The notes: generated from the letters alone by a model not told the origin. DNA of 64,000 nucleotides from Caballeronia cordobensis (GCF_001544575.2 NZ_FCNY02000007.1:1-64000), one strand, 5' to 3'. Positions 55,017-64,000 are shown, numbered from the stretch's first letter. Program-made: numbers and translations.

Positions 55017-56873
55017 ATGACCCGTAATCCAGATATGACTGCACAGCGCGTGACCGCGAATCTTCATGGCGACGACGAAGCCGTTTCAGGCGCCGACATC
55101 ATCCTGCGCGTGCTTGCGGAGCAGGGCGTCGATACGTTGTTCGGCTACAGCGGCGGCGCGATCCTCCCGACCTACGACGCCGTGTTTCGCTTCAACGAAA
55201 TGCACGCGGACCGGCCCGAACGGCAGATCAAGCTTGTCGTGCCCGCCAACGAGCAGGCGGCCGGTTTCATGGCCGCGGGCTATGCGCGGGCGAGCGGCAA
55301 GGTCGGCGTATTCATGGTGACGTCGGGGCCGGGCGCGACCAACGCCGTGACGCCGATCGCCGACTGCAACGGCGACTCCGTGCCCGTCGTGCTGATCTGC
55401 GGACAGGTGCCGCGCGCCGCCATCGGCACCGACGCGTTTCAGGAAGCGCCGGTGTTCAATATCATGTCGGCGTGCGCGAAGCAGGTCTTTCTCGTGACCG
55501 ATCCGGCGAAGCTCGAAGAGACGTTGCGCACGGCCTTCGAGATTGCGCGCACGGGGCGGCCCGGACCGGTCGTCGTCGATGTGCCGAAGGACATTCAGAA
55601 CTGGAAGGGCGTGTATCGCGGACAGGGCGTCTTGCAGTTTCGAGGCTATTCGGATCGTCTTCGTCTGGTGGCGAAGGGCGCGCGGCTCGACGAGGCGAAG
55701 CGCGCCGCTTTCTTCGATTTCCTCGCGCGCAGCGAGCGGCCGCTGCTGTATGCGGGCGGCGGCGTCATCGCGTCGGGCGCGAGCGCGGAATTGCGCGCGT
55801 TCGCCGAGCGTTACCGGATTCCCGTCGTCACCACGCTGATGGGGCTGGGGAGCCTGCCCGCGCGGCACGAATTGAACCTCGGCATGCTCGGCATGCATGG
55901 CGCGGCCTGCGCGAACTATGCGGTCGAGGACTGCGACTTCCTGATCGCCGTGGGCGCGCGCTTCGACGATCGCGTCGCGGGCGGCCGTCCGGAAGCGTTC
56001 GCGTCGAAGGCGCGCGCGGTCGCGCATATCGATATCGACGAAGCGGAGATCAACAAGGTCAGGCGGGTCGAATGGAGCCACGTGGGCGATGCGAAGGACG
56101 CACTGCTGGCGCTCATGGCGCACGGTCCCATCGAGCGTCCCGCGTCCGGCTGGGCGGCGCACGTCAGCGCGCTCAAGCGCGATCACGGCATGAACTACGA
56201 CCGGGACAATGCGGCGATCCAGCCGCAGCGTGTCGTCGAAATGCTCGGCGAGATCACCGGCGGGCGCGCGATCGTCAGCACGGGCGTCGGCCAGCATCAG
56301 ATGTGGGCGGCTCAGTTCTTCGATTTCGTCGCGCCGCGCAGTTTTCTCACCTCGGGCAGCATGGGGACGATGGGCTTCGGCCTGCCCGCGGCGATCGGCG
56401 CCCAGTTTGCGCGGCCCGATGCGCTCGTGATCGATATCGATGGCGACGGCAGCATCCGCATGAACATGGGCGAACTGGAAACGGCGAGCACCTATGACGT
56501 GCCGGTGAAGATCCTGCTGCTCAACAATCGCGGCGACGGCATGATCCGTCAATGGCAACGATTGTTTTACGACGGACGCATGGTCGTGAGCGACAAGGCA
56601 TTGCATCGCAAGGATTTCGTGATGGCGGCGCAAGCGGACGGTTTCGAATTCGCCTGCCGCGTCGAGCAGCACGATGAACTCGACGAAAAGCTCAGGGCAT
56701 TCGTGGCCTTCGACGGTCCCGCGTTCCTCGAAGTGATGATCGACCCGGATGCCGATGTGTTTCCGATGGTCGGTCCCGGACAGAGCTACGCGAACATGAT
56801 CACCGGTCCGTTCATTGCCTCGCGTTCCGATCCGCAGACGGCGAGCGACGGCTCCGCGAGCGACATGTTCTGA
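55017..56873 (+). CDS. Acetolactate synthase large-subunit-like enzyme
   Basis: 618 residues of the ThDP-dependent decarboxylase superfamily. The catalytic glutamate is retained in ANEQAAGFMAAGYARASGK, although the usual His of the HEQ motif is Asn; the ThDP-magnesium motif DIDGDGSIRMN and RGDGMIRQWQ follow. Starts 7 nt after the E1 stop (an ATG at 55035 is an alternative). No small regulatory subunit gene follows, so a catabolic carboligase role is as likely as branched-chain amino-acid synthesis. Confidence 0.87.
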   Translation: MTRNPDMTAQRVTANLHGDDEAVSGADIILRVLAEQGVDTLFGYSGGAILPTYDAVFRFNEMHADRPERQIKLVVPANEQAAGFMAAGYARASGKVGVFMVTSGPGATNAVTPIADCNGDSVPVVLICGQVPRAAIGTDAFQEAPVFNIMSACAKQVFLVTDPAKLEETLRTAFEIARTGRPGPVVVDVPKDIQNWKGVYRGQGVLQFRGYSDRLRLVAKGARLDEAKRAAFFDFLARSERPLLYAGGGVIASGASAELRAFAERYRIPVVTTLMGLGSLPARHELNLGMLGMHGAACANYAVEDCDFLIAVGARFDDRVAGGRPEAFASKARAVAHIDIDEAEINKVRRVEWSHVGDAKDALLALMAHGPIERPASGWAAHVSALKRDHGMNYDRDNAAIQPQRVVEMLGEITGGRAIVSTGVGQHQMWAAQFFDFVAPRSFLTSGSMGTMGFGLPAAIGAQFARPDALVIDIDGDGSIRMNMGELETASTYDVPVKILLLNNRGDGMIRQWQRLFYDGRMVVSDKALHRKDFVMAAQADGFEFACRVEQHDELDEKLRAFVAFDGPAFLEVMIDPDADVFPMVGPGQSYANMITGPFIASRSDPQTASDGSASDMF

Positions 56874-56891
56874 CACGGGCGCAATGACATC

Positions 56892-57167
56892 ATGAATGCC
56901 GACCTGATACACAAAGCGCTCGCCAACCCCTTGCGGCGCGACATTCTGGCATGGCTCAAAAGCACGGACAGCCCCTTCGGCCCTGGCTTGCCGATCAATG
57001 CGATTCAGGCACGCAGCGGTCTGTCGCAGTCGACCGTGTCCGCGCATGTCGCCGCGATGATCAAGGCCGGTTTGCTCGTGGCGACGCCCGTGGGTCAGTT
57101 CATCGTCTTGTCGCGCAACGAGGACGTGATCGGCGCGTTCATCCGGGAAATGCGCGAGAGCTTGTGA
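56892..57167 (+). CDS. Small ArsR-type winged-helix regulator
   Basis: 91 residues, only the winged helix: KALANPLRRDILAWL, recognition helix RSGLSQSTVSAHVAAM and a wing ending in FIVLSRNE. No metal-binding cysteines, so it probably senses something other than metal ions. 18 nt after the acetolactate-synthase-like gene and likely in the same transcript. Confidence 0.82.
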   Translation: MNADLIHKALANPLRRDILAWLKSTDSPFGPGLPINAIQARSGLSQSTVSAHVAAMIKAGLLVATPVGQFIVLSRNEDVIGAFIREMRESL

Positions 57168-57283
57168 GGGGGGGCCTTGCCTCTTTGCATTTTCCGGCAA
57201 TAGCAAAGCGTCAGATATTGGAAGGCCGCACGCGCGCGCGGCGTTAGGATGGCTTTCTTTCTCCATCTTCCCCGTATCGACGT

Positions 57284-58345
57284 ATGTCAGTGAAACCTCC
57301 ACGCTTTGGCATCTGGGCGCTCGTGCATGGCAGCCGTGCCGCCCTGCAGGATCCCGCAGAACCCTACGACGCGTCATGGGCCCGCAACAAGGCGCTCGTG
57401 CTCGAAGCCGAGCGTCTCGGCTTCGACTCGGTGCTCGTCGCGCAGCATACGGCCAATCCGCACGATCCTTCGCTCGATCAGCTCGAAGCGTGGACGGCAT
57501 CGGCGGCATTGGCGGCGCTGACCTCGCGTATCGAGATCATCGCTGCGATCAAGCCGTATCTCTATCATCCGGTCGTGCTGGCCAAGATGGCGCAGCAGAT
57601 CGAGCACATCAGCGGCGGGCGTTTCGCGATCAACCTCGTGAACGCCTGGAATCGTCCGGAGCTCGAGCGCGCCGGCATCGGCTTCGCGGAGCATGACGAA
57701 CGCTATGCGTATGGCCGCGAATGGATCTCGGTCGTCGAAAGGCTCTTGCGCGGCGAGACGGTGACGCATCGCGGCGACAACTTTCGCATCGACGGTTATC
57801 GGCTGCTGCCCGCCGATCCGTATCGCGCGCGGCCGCGCATCTATGTCGGCGGCGAGTCGGAACCGGCGCGCTCGCTGGTGGCCGCGCACGGCGACGTGTG
57901 GTTCATCAACGGCCAGCCGCACGACGACGTGGCGGGCCTGATCGCCGATGTGTCCGCGCGGGTGCGCCCGTCCGGCCACGAGCCCTTGCGCTTCGGGCTC
58001 TCGGCCTTCGTCATCGCGCGCGAGACGCAGGCGCAGGCGGACGAACATCTGCAGCACCTCTTCGAGCTGGCGGAACTGGACAAGCCGCTGCGCGAGCGGC
58101 AAAAGGCCAATACGGATCCGCAGGCGGTGATGCATCAGACTTTCGCGCGCTCGGCGCGAGTCGGGTCCAACGGCGGCACCGCGGCCGGACTCGTCGGCGA
58201 TTACGACACGGTGGCGCGCCGCATCGCGGCGTTTCATCGGGCGGGCATCGAACTGTTCATGCTCCAGTTTCAGCCGTTCGAAGCCGACATGCGCGTCTTC
58301 GCCGAAGAAGTCGCGCCGCGCGTGCGCCGCCTGCTCGGCGCGTGA
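57284..58345 (+). CDS. Luciferase-like FMN-dependent monooxygenase
   Basis: 353 residues with the LLM TIM-barrel layout (GFDSVLVAQHTANP, KMAQQIEHISGGR, NLVNAWNRPEL), related to SsuD/SfnG-type desulfonating enzymes. Such enzymes need reduced FMN from a separate reductase, which is not encoded nearby. It converges on the ssu-like operon, supporting a role in release of sulfite from an organosulfur compound. Substrate unknown. Confidence 0.83.
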   Translation: MSVKPPRFGIWALVHGSRAALQDPAEPYDASWARNKALVLEAERLGFDSVLVAQHTANPHDPSLDQLEAWTASAALAALTSRIEIIAAIKPYLYHPVVLAKMAQQIEHISGGRFAINLVNAWNRPELERAGIGFAEHDERYAYGREWISVVERLLRGETVTHRGDNFRIDGYRLLPADPYRARPRIYVGGESEPARSLVAAHGDVWFINGQPHDDVAGLIADVSARVRPSGHEPLRFGLSAFVIARETQAQADEHLQHLFELAELDKPLRERQKANTDPQAVMHQTFARSARVGSNGGTAAGLVGDYDTVARRIAAFHRAGIELFMLQFQPFEADMRVFAEEVAPRVRRLLGA

Positions 58346-58370
58346 CGCCGGCGGCGCGCTTGCAAGTCGT

Positions 58371-59621
58371 TCAGAAAAACGCGCCGGTCGGCGGAAGCTG
58401 GCCGGTGAGCGCGTTCTGTCCGAGCAGGCGCTCCTTGTAGACCCGCGGATTGTGCGACGCGATCACCTTGATGTTGCGCCAGTGCCGGTCGAGCGCGCCC
58501 ACGCGCGACACGACCGAGCCCGAGCCGAGATCAATCAGCCAGCTCGCGATCTGCGGCGCGAGATCGTCGATCACGATCTTCGCTTCCATGGCCGCGAGCG
58601 TCGCGGCGAGTGTGGCGTCGTGCTCGCCGGGTGTGCCGTGGCTGTCCCATGCGCGTTGCAGCGCATCGGCCGCGCGGTCCGCGCTCGCTTCCACGCCTGC
58701 CGCATAGCCGCGAATGCGCCCGACGAGCGCCTGCAATACCGGTTCGTCGACGGGATGCTCCGCTTCGCCGTGATAGAAGTTCCGGCCACGCGCGCGAAGC
58801 ACCTCCACCGCATCGAGCGCGACGCGCCGCGCGATGCCCGCGATGCAGTTGGTCAGATACACCTGATGAAACGTGTAGCCCCACGGCGCGGCATCGCCGG
58901 ACTTCGGCGGGTCGGGCGGATACACATGCGCGGGCTGCACGAGCACGTCGCGAAACGTCGCCGTGCCCGAGCCGGTCAGGCGCTGTCCGAAGCCCTGCCA
59001 GTCGTCGCCGGTCCCGACGCCTTCGCCGCGTTCGAGCACATACTGCACCGTGCGTCCCGCGCGGCTTTCGACCGCCATGCCGATGAACGCGTCGTTGTAG
59101 AGATTGCCCGTCGCGTAGATCTTGTCGCCCGAGCCGACATAGGCCTGACGGATCTCGTCCCATTCGAGCCGGCTGAGGACGCGTGTCGGCCGCGCGCCCG
59201 CCGCGATCACATCGGTTTCGGCGAAGCTGAGTCCAAAGGTCTTGTTGCGCCCCGTCAGCCCGAGCACATGCGCATGGAACGGATGATCCCGCTGCCGCAG
59301 CGCCGCTTCGACCTGCCACAGATGATTGCGAAACGCATGCGCGATGTTCGAATCCGCCGCCGCGAGATCGCGTGCGACGACGAGCAGTTCGCGTAGCGAT
59401 ACGCCATGCCCGCCGGCGTCGGCGGGCAGCCGCAGCGCGCCGAAGCCGAGCGCCTTGAGTTGCGCGATCTCCTCGTGCGGCAGCCGGTGCTCACGCTCGC
59501 GCGCTGCCGCCGTCGACGCGATATCCGCGAGGCTTTGCGCGAATCCGAGCTTCGCTGCGAGCGGCGAAACCAGACGCGGTCCGCCGAACGCGAGTTCTGC
59601 CGTGTGTGTTCTGTCAGTCAT
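58371..59621 (-). CDS. Acyl-CoA-dehydrogenase-like flavin monooxygenase (SfnB/DszC type)
   Basis: 416 residues with acyl-CoA dehydrogenase N, middle and C domains, the C-terminal one ending in the HNPRVYKERLLGQ segment seen in DszC/SfnB-type enzymes of sulfur acquisition. Last gene of the ssu-like operon, 15 nt after the binding-protein gene. In these families reduced flavin and oxygen attack sulfur or a thioether; the specific reaction is not readable. Confidence 0.83.
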   Translation of the reverse strand: MTDRTHTAELAFGGPRLVSPLAAKLGFAQSLADIASTAAAREREHRLPHEEIAQLKALGFGALRLPADAGGHGVSLRELLVVARDLAAADSNIAHAFRNHLWQVEAALRQRDHPFHAHVLGLTGRNKTFGLSFAETDVIAAGARPTRVLSRLEWDEIRQAYVGSGDKIYATGNLYNDAFIGMAVESRAGRTVQYVLERGEGVGTGDDWQGFGQRLTGSGTATFRDVLVQPAHVYPPDPPKSGDAAPWGYTFHQVYLTNCIAGIARRVALDAVEVLRARGRNFYHGEAEHPVDEPVLQALVGRIRGYAAGVEASADRAADALQRAWDSHGTPGEHDATLAATLAAMEAKIVIDDLAPQIASWLIDLGSGSVVSRVGALDRHWRNIKVIASHNPRVYKERLLGQNALTGQLPPTGAFF

Positions 59622-59636
59622 TCGAGTGCCTCGTCG

Positions 59637-60641
59637 TCAAACCCTGACGCTGTAATCCGCGACCTTGATGCGCGAGTTGATGATCTTGCGTTCGGCGAGC
59701 CAGTCCGCGGCGCGCTGGAATTGCGCGAGGAAGGCGGCGTCATCGGCTTCGTGGAACTGGTTCACGCGCTTGAGGCTCGTGAGGTAGTCGCGCACCTGAT
59801 CCGGATACTTCCCCTCGCGCTGCACGAGCAGTTCGGCTTCGGCGGAATGCGTGGATTGCCACGCGCCTTCGACGTAGTACGCATCGATCACGGCGCGCAC
59901 GAGTTCCGAGTTCTCTTCGGTGAACTTGCGGCGCGAGACGAGCGAGCTGTAGTCGATCAGAAAATCGAGGTCGCGGCCTTCGTTGAAGATGTCTTTCGCC
60001 TCGTTCGAGAAGCGCGCGATGTCCACGCCCGGCGACCACATCGACCACGCATCGACCTTGCCTTGCGCGAACGCGGGCGCGGCATCCGGCGGATTCAGAT
60101 AGACGAACTGAACCTTGTCCCGGTCGATGCGATGCTTCTCCAGCGCCGCGATCAGCAAAAATTCGCCGAGCCCCGAGCGATTGACCGCGACCTTGCGGCC
60201 CGCGAGCCCCGCGATCGAATCGATGCCGCTCGATTTCTTCACGATGATGGCCGTCGAGCGCGGCGAATAGATATCGAAAGCGGTGAAGACGATGGGCGAA
60301 CCGGCGAGCATCGCGGCGAGCGCGGGCGTGGTGGAGCCCCAGAAGCCGAAGTCCGCGCTGCCGCCGACCACCGCCTGAATCGATGGCGCGTGATTGGGAA
60401 ACGGGCCGATCCATTCCACCTTGATGCCCTTCGCGGCAAGCGTCTTCTCGAACACGCCGCGTTGCCGGGCGATATCAGGCAGGCTGCCGTAGCCCCAACC
60501 GATGCGCACGGTGTCGGTATTGCGCGTGAGCTTGCGCGGTTCGGCGGCGCGCGCCGGGAACAGACTGCCCGCTGCTGCTCCGGCCAGCAGTCCACCCGCC
60601 GCGCGCAGAAGCTGGCGGCGGCTCAGCGATGAATCGTTCAT
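59637..60641 (-). CDS. Sulfonate-type ABC substrate-binding protein
   Basis: 334 residues, SsuA/TauA family. Tat signal SRRQLLRAAGG at the N-terminus with a cleavage site after ARAAE. The periplasmic fold carries TVRIGWGYGSLP and VVGGSADFGFWGST. 35 nt after the ATPase gene. Should capture an alkanesulfonate or similar sulfur ester. Confidence 0.87.
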   Translation of the reverse strand: MNDSSLSRRQLLRAAGGLLAGAAAGSLFPARAAEPRKLTRNTDTVRIGWGYGSLPDIARQRGVFEKTLAAKGIKVEWIGPFPNHAPSIQAVVGGSADFGFWGSTTPALAAMLAGSPIVFTAFDIYSPRSTAIIVKKSSGIDSIAGLAGRKVAVNRSGLGEFLLIAALEKHRIDRDKVQFVYLNPPDAAPAFAQGKVDAWSMWSPGVDIARFSNEAKDIFNEGRDLDFLIDYSSLVSRRKFTEENSELVRAVIDAYYVEGAWQSTHSAEAELLVQREGKYPDQVRDYLTSLKRVNQFHEADDAAFLAQFQRAADWLAERKIINSRIKVADYSVRV

Positions 60642-60676
60642 TCCTGTCGAGTCCTTGATGTGAAGCGGAAAAGTGA

Positions 60677-61423
60677 TTAGTGAGCGTGCACGCCGAGCGC
60701 CGCGAGCAGCGTGGGCCGCAGCGTGTCATGCGCCTCGTCTTTCGGCGCGAACGAGGCGGCGATGCGTCCGGCGCGCATGACGAGAATCCTGTCGGCGAGC
60801 GTGAGCGCCTCATCGACGTCATGCGTGACGATCAGCACGCCCGGCTGATGCAGCGCAACCAGCTCTTTGACGAGCCCGTGCATCTTGATGCGCGTGAGCG
60901 CGTCGAGCGCCGCGAACGGTTCGTCGAGCAGCAGCAGCGCGGGATCGCGCACGAGGGCCCGCGCGAGCGCGACGCGTTGCGCCTGTCCGCCCGAGAGGTT
61001 GCGCGGCCAGTCTGCCTCGCGCCCCGCGAGTCCGACCTCGCCCAGCGCGCGCGACGCGCCCGCGCGGCCGATCGTGGCCTCGTGTCCCAGCGCGACGTTC
61101 TCCCACAGCGTCGCCCAGGGCAGCAGCCGGTGCTCCTGGAACACCACGGACGGCCGCTCCGGCGCGCGAATCTTGCCGGCGTCGGGTAAATCGAGTCCGG
61201 CGAGCGCGCGCAGCAGCGTGGTCTTGCCGCAGCCGCTTTCGCCCAGCAGCGCGACGAATTCGCCCTTGCGGATATCGAGGTCCAGCGCGTCGATGACGAC
61301 GCGGCTGCCGTAACGCCGCACGAGCCCGCGCACGGACACGGCAAGCGGCGCTCGCGTCGCGGCTTCATCGTGCGCGTGCGGCTGCGGCGGCGAAACAGGA
61401 GAAACGGCGAGGCCTTGCGTCAC
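60677..61423 (-). CDS. Sulfonate-type ABC transporter ATPase
   Basis: 248 residues. Walker A GESGCGKT (61-68), signature NLSGGQAQR, Walker B LLLLDEPF, switch histidine in VTHDVDEA. It begins with GTG overlapping the permease stop (GTGA), with AAGGGAG upstream. SsuB family. Confidence 0.9.
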   Translation of the reverse strand: MTQGLAVSPVSPPQPHAHDEAATRAPLAVSVRGLVRRYGSRVVIDALDLDIRKGEFVALLGESGCGKTTLLRALAGLDLPDAGKIRAPERPSVVFQEHRLLPWATLWENVALGHEATIGRAGASRALGEVGLAGREADWPRNLSGGQAQRVALARALVRDPALLLLDEPFAALDALTRIKMHGLVKELVALHQPGVLIVTHDVDEALTLADRILVMRAGRIAASFAPKDEAHDTLRPTLLAALGVHAH

Positions 61424-62259
61424 TTTTGCGCTCCCTTGTCGTAATTCGCGTGCCACGAAAGAAAGCGCGCTTCGAGCCGGCGCACGAGCGCGTCCGCCGC
61501 GACGCCGATGAGCGCGTAGATGATGATCGTGAGCAGAATGACGTTCGTGTTGAGGAACTCGCGCGCATCCATCGCGAGAAAGCCGATGCCGCGGGTCGTC
61601 GCGAGCGTTTCCGCGATCACGAGCGCGAGCCACGCATGCGCCAGCGCGTAGCGAACGCCCGTGAGGATCGAGGGCATCGCGCCCGGCAGAACGATCCGGC
61701 GCACGATCGCGGTGCGGTCGAGGCCGACGACCTTCGCGAGCTCCATCAGCTTGGGGTCGATCAGCCGGATGCCGAGCATCGTGTTGATATAGACCGGGAA
61801 GAGCACGGCCAGCGAGACGAGGAAAATCTTCGCGACCTCGCCCACGCCGAACCAGACGATCACGAGCGGCAGCATCGCGAGGAAGGGAATGGCGCGCACC
61901 ATCTGGATCGAGCGGTCGAGAAACGCCTGCGCAAGCGGCGAAAAGCCGACCAGAATGCCGAGCGCGAGCCCGAGCACGCCGCCAATGACGAAGCCCGCCG
62001 ACGCGCGCAGCAGCGATACGCCGAGGTGAATGAAAAGCTCGCCGTCTTTCGCCATGTCGAACGCGGTGCCGATGACCTTGCTCGGCGCGGGAAGCACTTG
62101 CGGCGCGATCAGCCCGGCCCGGGCGGCGCCTTCCCAGACGAGCAGGATCAGAACCGGCACGATCCACGAAAGCCAGAGATAGAGCGCGGCCTTGGGGATG
62201 CCGGAGGCGGTTCGCTTCGAAGCGACGTAGCGCTTGCCGGGAGAAGTCAGGTCGGCCAT
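61420..62259 (-). CDS. Sulfonate-type ABC transporter permease
   Basis: 279 residues, six helices, with the EAA loop (LAKVVGLDRTAIVRRIVLP). SsuC/TauC family. First gene of the operon, overlapping the ATPase gene by 4 nt. Confidence 0.92.
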   Translation of the reverse strand: MADLTSPGKRYVASKRTASGIPKAALYLWLSWIVPVLILLVWEGAARAGLIAPQVLPAPSKVIGTAFDMAKDGELFIHLGVSLLRASAGFVIGGVLGLALGILVGFSPLAQAFLDRSIQMVRAIPFLAMLPLVIVWFGVGEVAKIFLVSLAVLFPVYINTMLGIRLIDPKLMELAKVVGLDRTAIVRRIVLPGAMPSILTGVRYALAHAWLALVIAETLATTRGIGFLAMDAREFLNTNVILLTIIIYALIGVAADALVRRLEARFLSWHANYDKGAQK

Positions 62260-62313
62260 GTCGTTACCGGATGTGTCATGAGAGGAATGGGCTGTATCGA
62301 AGGCGAGCTAGCT

Positions 62314-62343
62314 ATTAGAGGCTGCCGGGCATCGCGGTGACAA
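62314..62343 (-). promoter_or_regulatory. Sigma-70 promoter of the ssu-like operon
   Basis: On the minus strand TTGTCA (62343-62338), an 18-nt spacer and TCTAAT (62319-62314), each 5 of 6 consensus bases. The predicted transcript leader is about 48 nt. Confidence 0.5.
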
Positions 62344-62523
62344 ACGGTTTTTTATGCTTTGCTTTCCAGCTTTCGGCGTATCGACGGTGCGATGTCGTCA
62401 TCAGGAAGATAAGGCATGCGAAACATTAATCTGCGCGCCGCGCCAGCCACGATTGTCACGCTGGCGGACAGACCCCCAGCGCATCTGTCATCATGAGGTG
62501 GCTTCAGTCAACGCACAGGTGCC

Positions 62524-63900
62524 ATGTCATATCTCGAAGACGAGCAATCGAATACGAGCGCGAACCATCGTGCGCCAGAAGGCGAGGGAACGAACGCGGA
62601 GCACGACCCGTCGGCGGTCGGGCGCACCGGGCCGCTCAACGAGGCGGCGCTGCTCGGGCGCAAGACGCCGCCGTGGCCGGATTCGGCGGCGGCCAATCCG
62701 GGTCATCGGGCGCGCGCGGGCGAGCCGGACACGATGCGCGCGCTCGCCGGGCTGCTGCTCGGCCTCGCGCTGCTCGTCGCCGGCAACGGGCTGTTCCAGA
62801 CGCTGATTCCGCTCCGGATCATCGAATCGGGCTATTCGACCTTCGTCACCGGCCTGATCCAGTCGAGCTACTACGCGGGCTTTATTCTGGGCGCGGTGGT
62901 CAACCGGCGGCTCATCGACCGCATCGGCCAGCACCGGACGTTCGTGGCGTTCTCGGCGGCCGCGTCGATTCTGGCGCTCGCGTTCGGCGCGGTGCAGTCG
63001 CCGTGGCTGCTCGGCTTCGTGCGCCTGCTTACGGGCGTCGCTTTCATGGCGCTGTACACGTCCGTCGAAAGCTGGCTCAACGGCACGGTCCAGAACGAAA
63101 AGCGCGGCCAGGTCTTCGGCCTGTACGCGGGCATCAACTACCTCGCGGTGGGCGGCGGCCAGTTTCTGCTGAATGTGGGCGCGGGGTCCGGGGCGCAGCA
63201 GTTCTCGATCGCCGCGGCGTTTTTTGCGGCGGCCGTGCTGCCGGTCACGCTGATGGAAGGCTGGCCCGCCAAGGTCGATGACGCGAACCTCGACCGCGTA
63301 CCCGCGCGTTCCTGGAGCGCGAGCTTCAAGGAAATGCTGGTGCTGGCCCCGCTCGGCGTGCCGGGCTGCATTCTCGCCGGCTTCATCTATAGCAACTTCT
63401 ATGCGCTGATGCCGGTGTATCTTCAGCGCACGGGCTTTTCGACGCATGACATCGCGACCTTCATGGGCGTCGCGCTCATCGGCGCACTCTTGCCGCAGTA
63501 TCCGATGGGGCGTCTCTCGGACCGCATCGACCGGCGGCGTCTCGTTTTCTGGACGGCGTCGGTCTCGGCGGTGCTGAGTCTCGTGCTGTTGTGCTTCGAC
63601 TTTCGCATCGTCACGTGGTGCGCGACGCTGGCGTATGTCGCGGTGACGTTCACGCAATACGGGCTCATCGTGTCGCACGTGCAGGATCGCACGGAGTCGC
63701 ATTTGCGCGTCGCGGTGTCGACCATGTTGCTGGTGCTCTTTTCGCTCGGCGGCATGACCGGCCCGACGCTGGCTTCGGGGCTGATGACGCTGATCGGCCC
63801 GAGCGGGCTGTTCCTGTTCAACGCGCTCTCGTGCGCCCTGCTGGCGGCGAGCGCACGGCATGCGCTGCGCTTGTCCGTGGCGGGCGCGAAGGCGGAGTGA
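62524..63900 (+). CDS. MFS transporter, YcaD-like
   Basis: 458 residues: a polar, charged extension of about 68 residues, then 12 helices beginning near MRALAGLLLGLALLV. The intracellular loop between helices 2 and 3 reads NRRLIDRIGQHR, matching MFS motif A. The extension is unusual; translation from an ATG at 62731 would give a normal-length protein, so the start is uncertain. Substrate unknown. Confidence 0.8.
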   Translation: MSYLEDEQSNTSANHRAPEGEGTNAEHDPSAVGRTGPLNEAALLGRKTPPWPDSAAANPGHRARAGEPDTMRALAGLLLGLALLVAGNGLFQTLIPLRIIESGYSTFVTGLIQSSYYAGFILGAVVNRRLIDRIGQHRTFVAFSAAASILALAFGAVQSPWLLGFVRLLTGVAFMALYTSVESWLNGTVQNEKRGQVFGLYAGINYLAVGGGQFLLNVGAGSGAQQFSIAAAFFAAAVLPVTLMEGWPAKVDDANLDRVPARSWSASFKEMLVLAPLGVPGCILAGFIYSNFYALMPVYLQRTGFSTHDIATFMGVALIGALLPQYPMGRLSDRIDRRRLVFWTASVSAVLSLVLLCFDFRIVTWCATLAYVAVTFTQYGLIVSHVQDRTESHLRVAVSTMLLVLFSLGGMTGPTLASGLMTLIGPSGLFLFNALSCALLAASARHALRLSVAGAKAE

Positions 63901-63997
63901 GGGATGCAGGACGTGGCTTCGTGGCGTCGAATATGAACTAAAGTGAAACAGGCGGGTTCGTTCCGCGCGCCTTTGCGGCCCTGGAGGGTTGTCGATC

Positions 63998-64000
63998 ATG
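63998..64000 (+). CDS. First codon of a gene continuing beyond the window
   Basis: GGAGG at 63983-63987 followed after 10 nt by ATG in the last three bases suggests a gene starts here and continues to the right. Nothing of the product is visible. Confidence 0.3.

Noticed and set aside
62306..62313. AGCTAGCT palindrome near the ssu-like promoter
   Set aside because: Only 8 bp and found once; such short palindromes are expected by chance.

Overview
The window reads as chromosomal or megaplasmid DNA of a soil or plant-associated Burkholderiaceae member (Paraburkholderia, Caballeronia or Burkholderia type). The evidence is uniformly high GC with strong GC3 bias in real genes, dense ATGA-overlapping operons, many LysR/GlxA regulators beside catabolic and efflux operons, and phthalate (oph), sulfonate (ssu) and NodT-type genes typical of this group. 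The genus is an inference. I saw no rRNA, tRNA, insertion sequence, CRISPR array or phage gene.

Region A (1-21651) is a long catabolic block. A terminator and a promoter with an embedded 12-bp palindrome precede a four-gene phthalate-type operon (reductase, Rieske oxygenase, dihydrodiol dehydrogenase-like protein, decarboxylase-like protein). Convergent to it are an enoyl-CoA hydratase and an NDP-forming acyl-CoA synthetase. Divergent from those come a dimethylglycine dehydrogenase-like flavoprotein and an XRE-cupin regulator. A LysR gene then faces an eight-gene operon: aldehyde dehydrogenase, Pot-type ABC importer with a FAD oxidoreductase between permease and ATPase, AMP-forming CoA ligase and an amidohydrolase-fold protein that lacks the usual metal ligands. 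Together they suggest uptake and stepwise oxidation of an N-alkylated or amine-containing, possibly aromatic, compound; the substrate cannot be read from sequence.

Region B (21724-29454) has a tiny glycine-rich lipoprotein, a LapG-like transglutaminase-fold protease and an RND-MFP-OMF tripartite efflux operon. Region C (29911-38358) is the most unusual operon: three consecutive, divergent AspT-type antiporter paralogues, then aspartate 4-decarboxylase and glutamate decarboxylase, which looks like a proton-consuming decarboxylation/antiport module. Region D (38365-43449) has a proline-rich membrane-anchored protein, an ECF sigma/anti-sigma pair, a GlxA-type regulator and a divergent nitrilase-carbonic anhydrase pair.

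Region E (43559-51881) holds a CatB-type acetyltransferase, an EmrAB-type efflux operon led by a double ABM-domain protein and controlled by a divergent LysR, a Mug DNA glycosylase and a second GlxA-type regulator. Region F (52205-62259) couples an orphan 2-oxoglutarate dehydrogenase E1, an acetolactate-synthase-like enzyme, an ArsR-type regulator, a luciferase-like monooxygenase and an ssu-like importer with an acyl-CoA-dehydrogenase-like oxidase, suggesting organosulfur use. An MFS gene and the first codon of another gene close the window.
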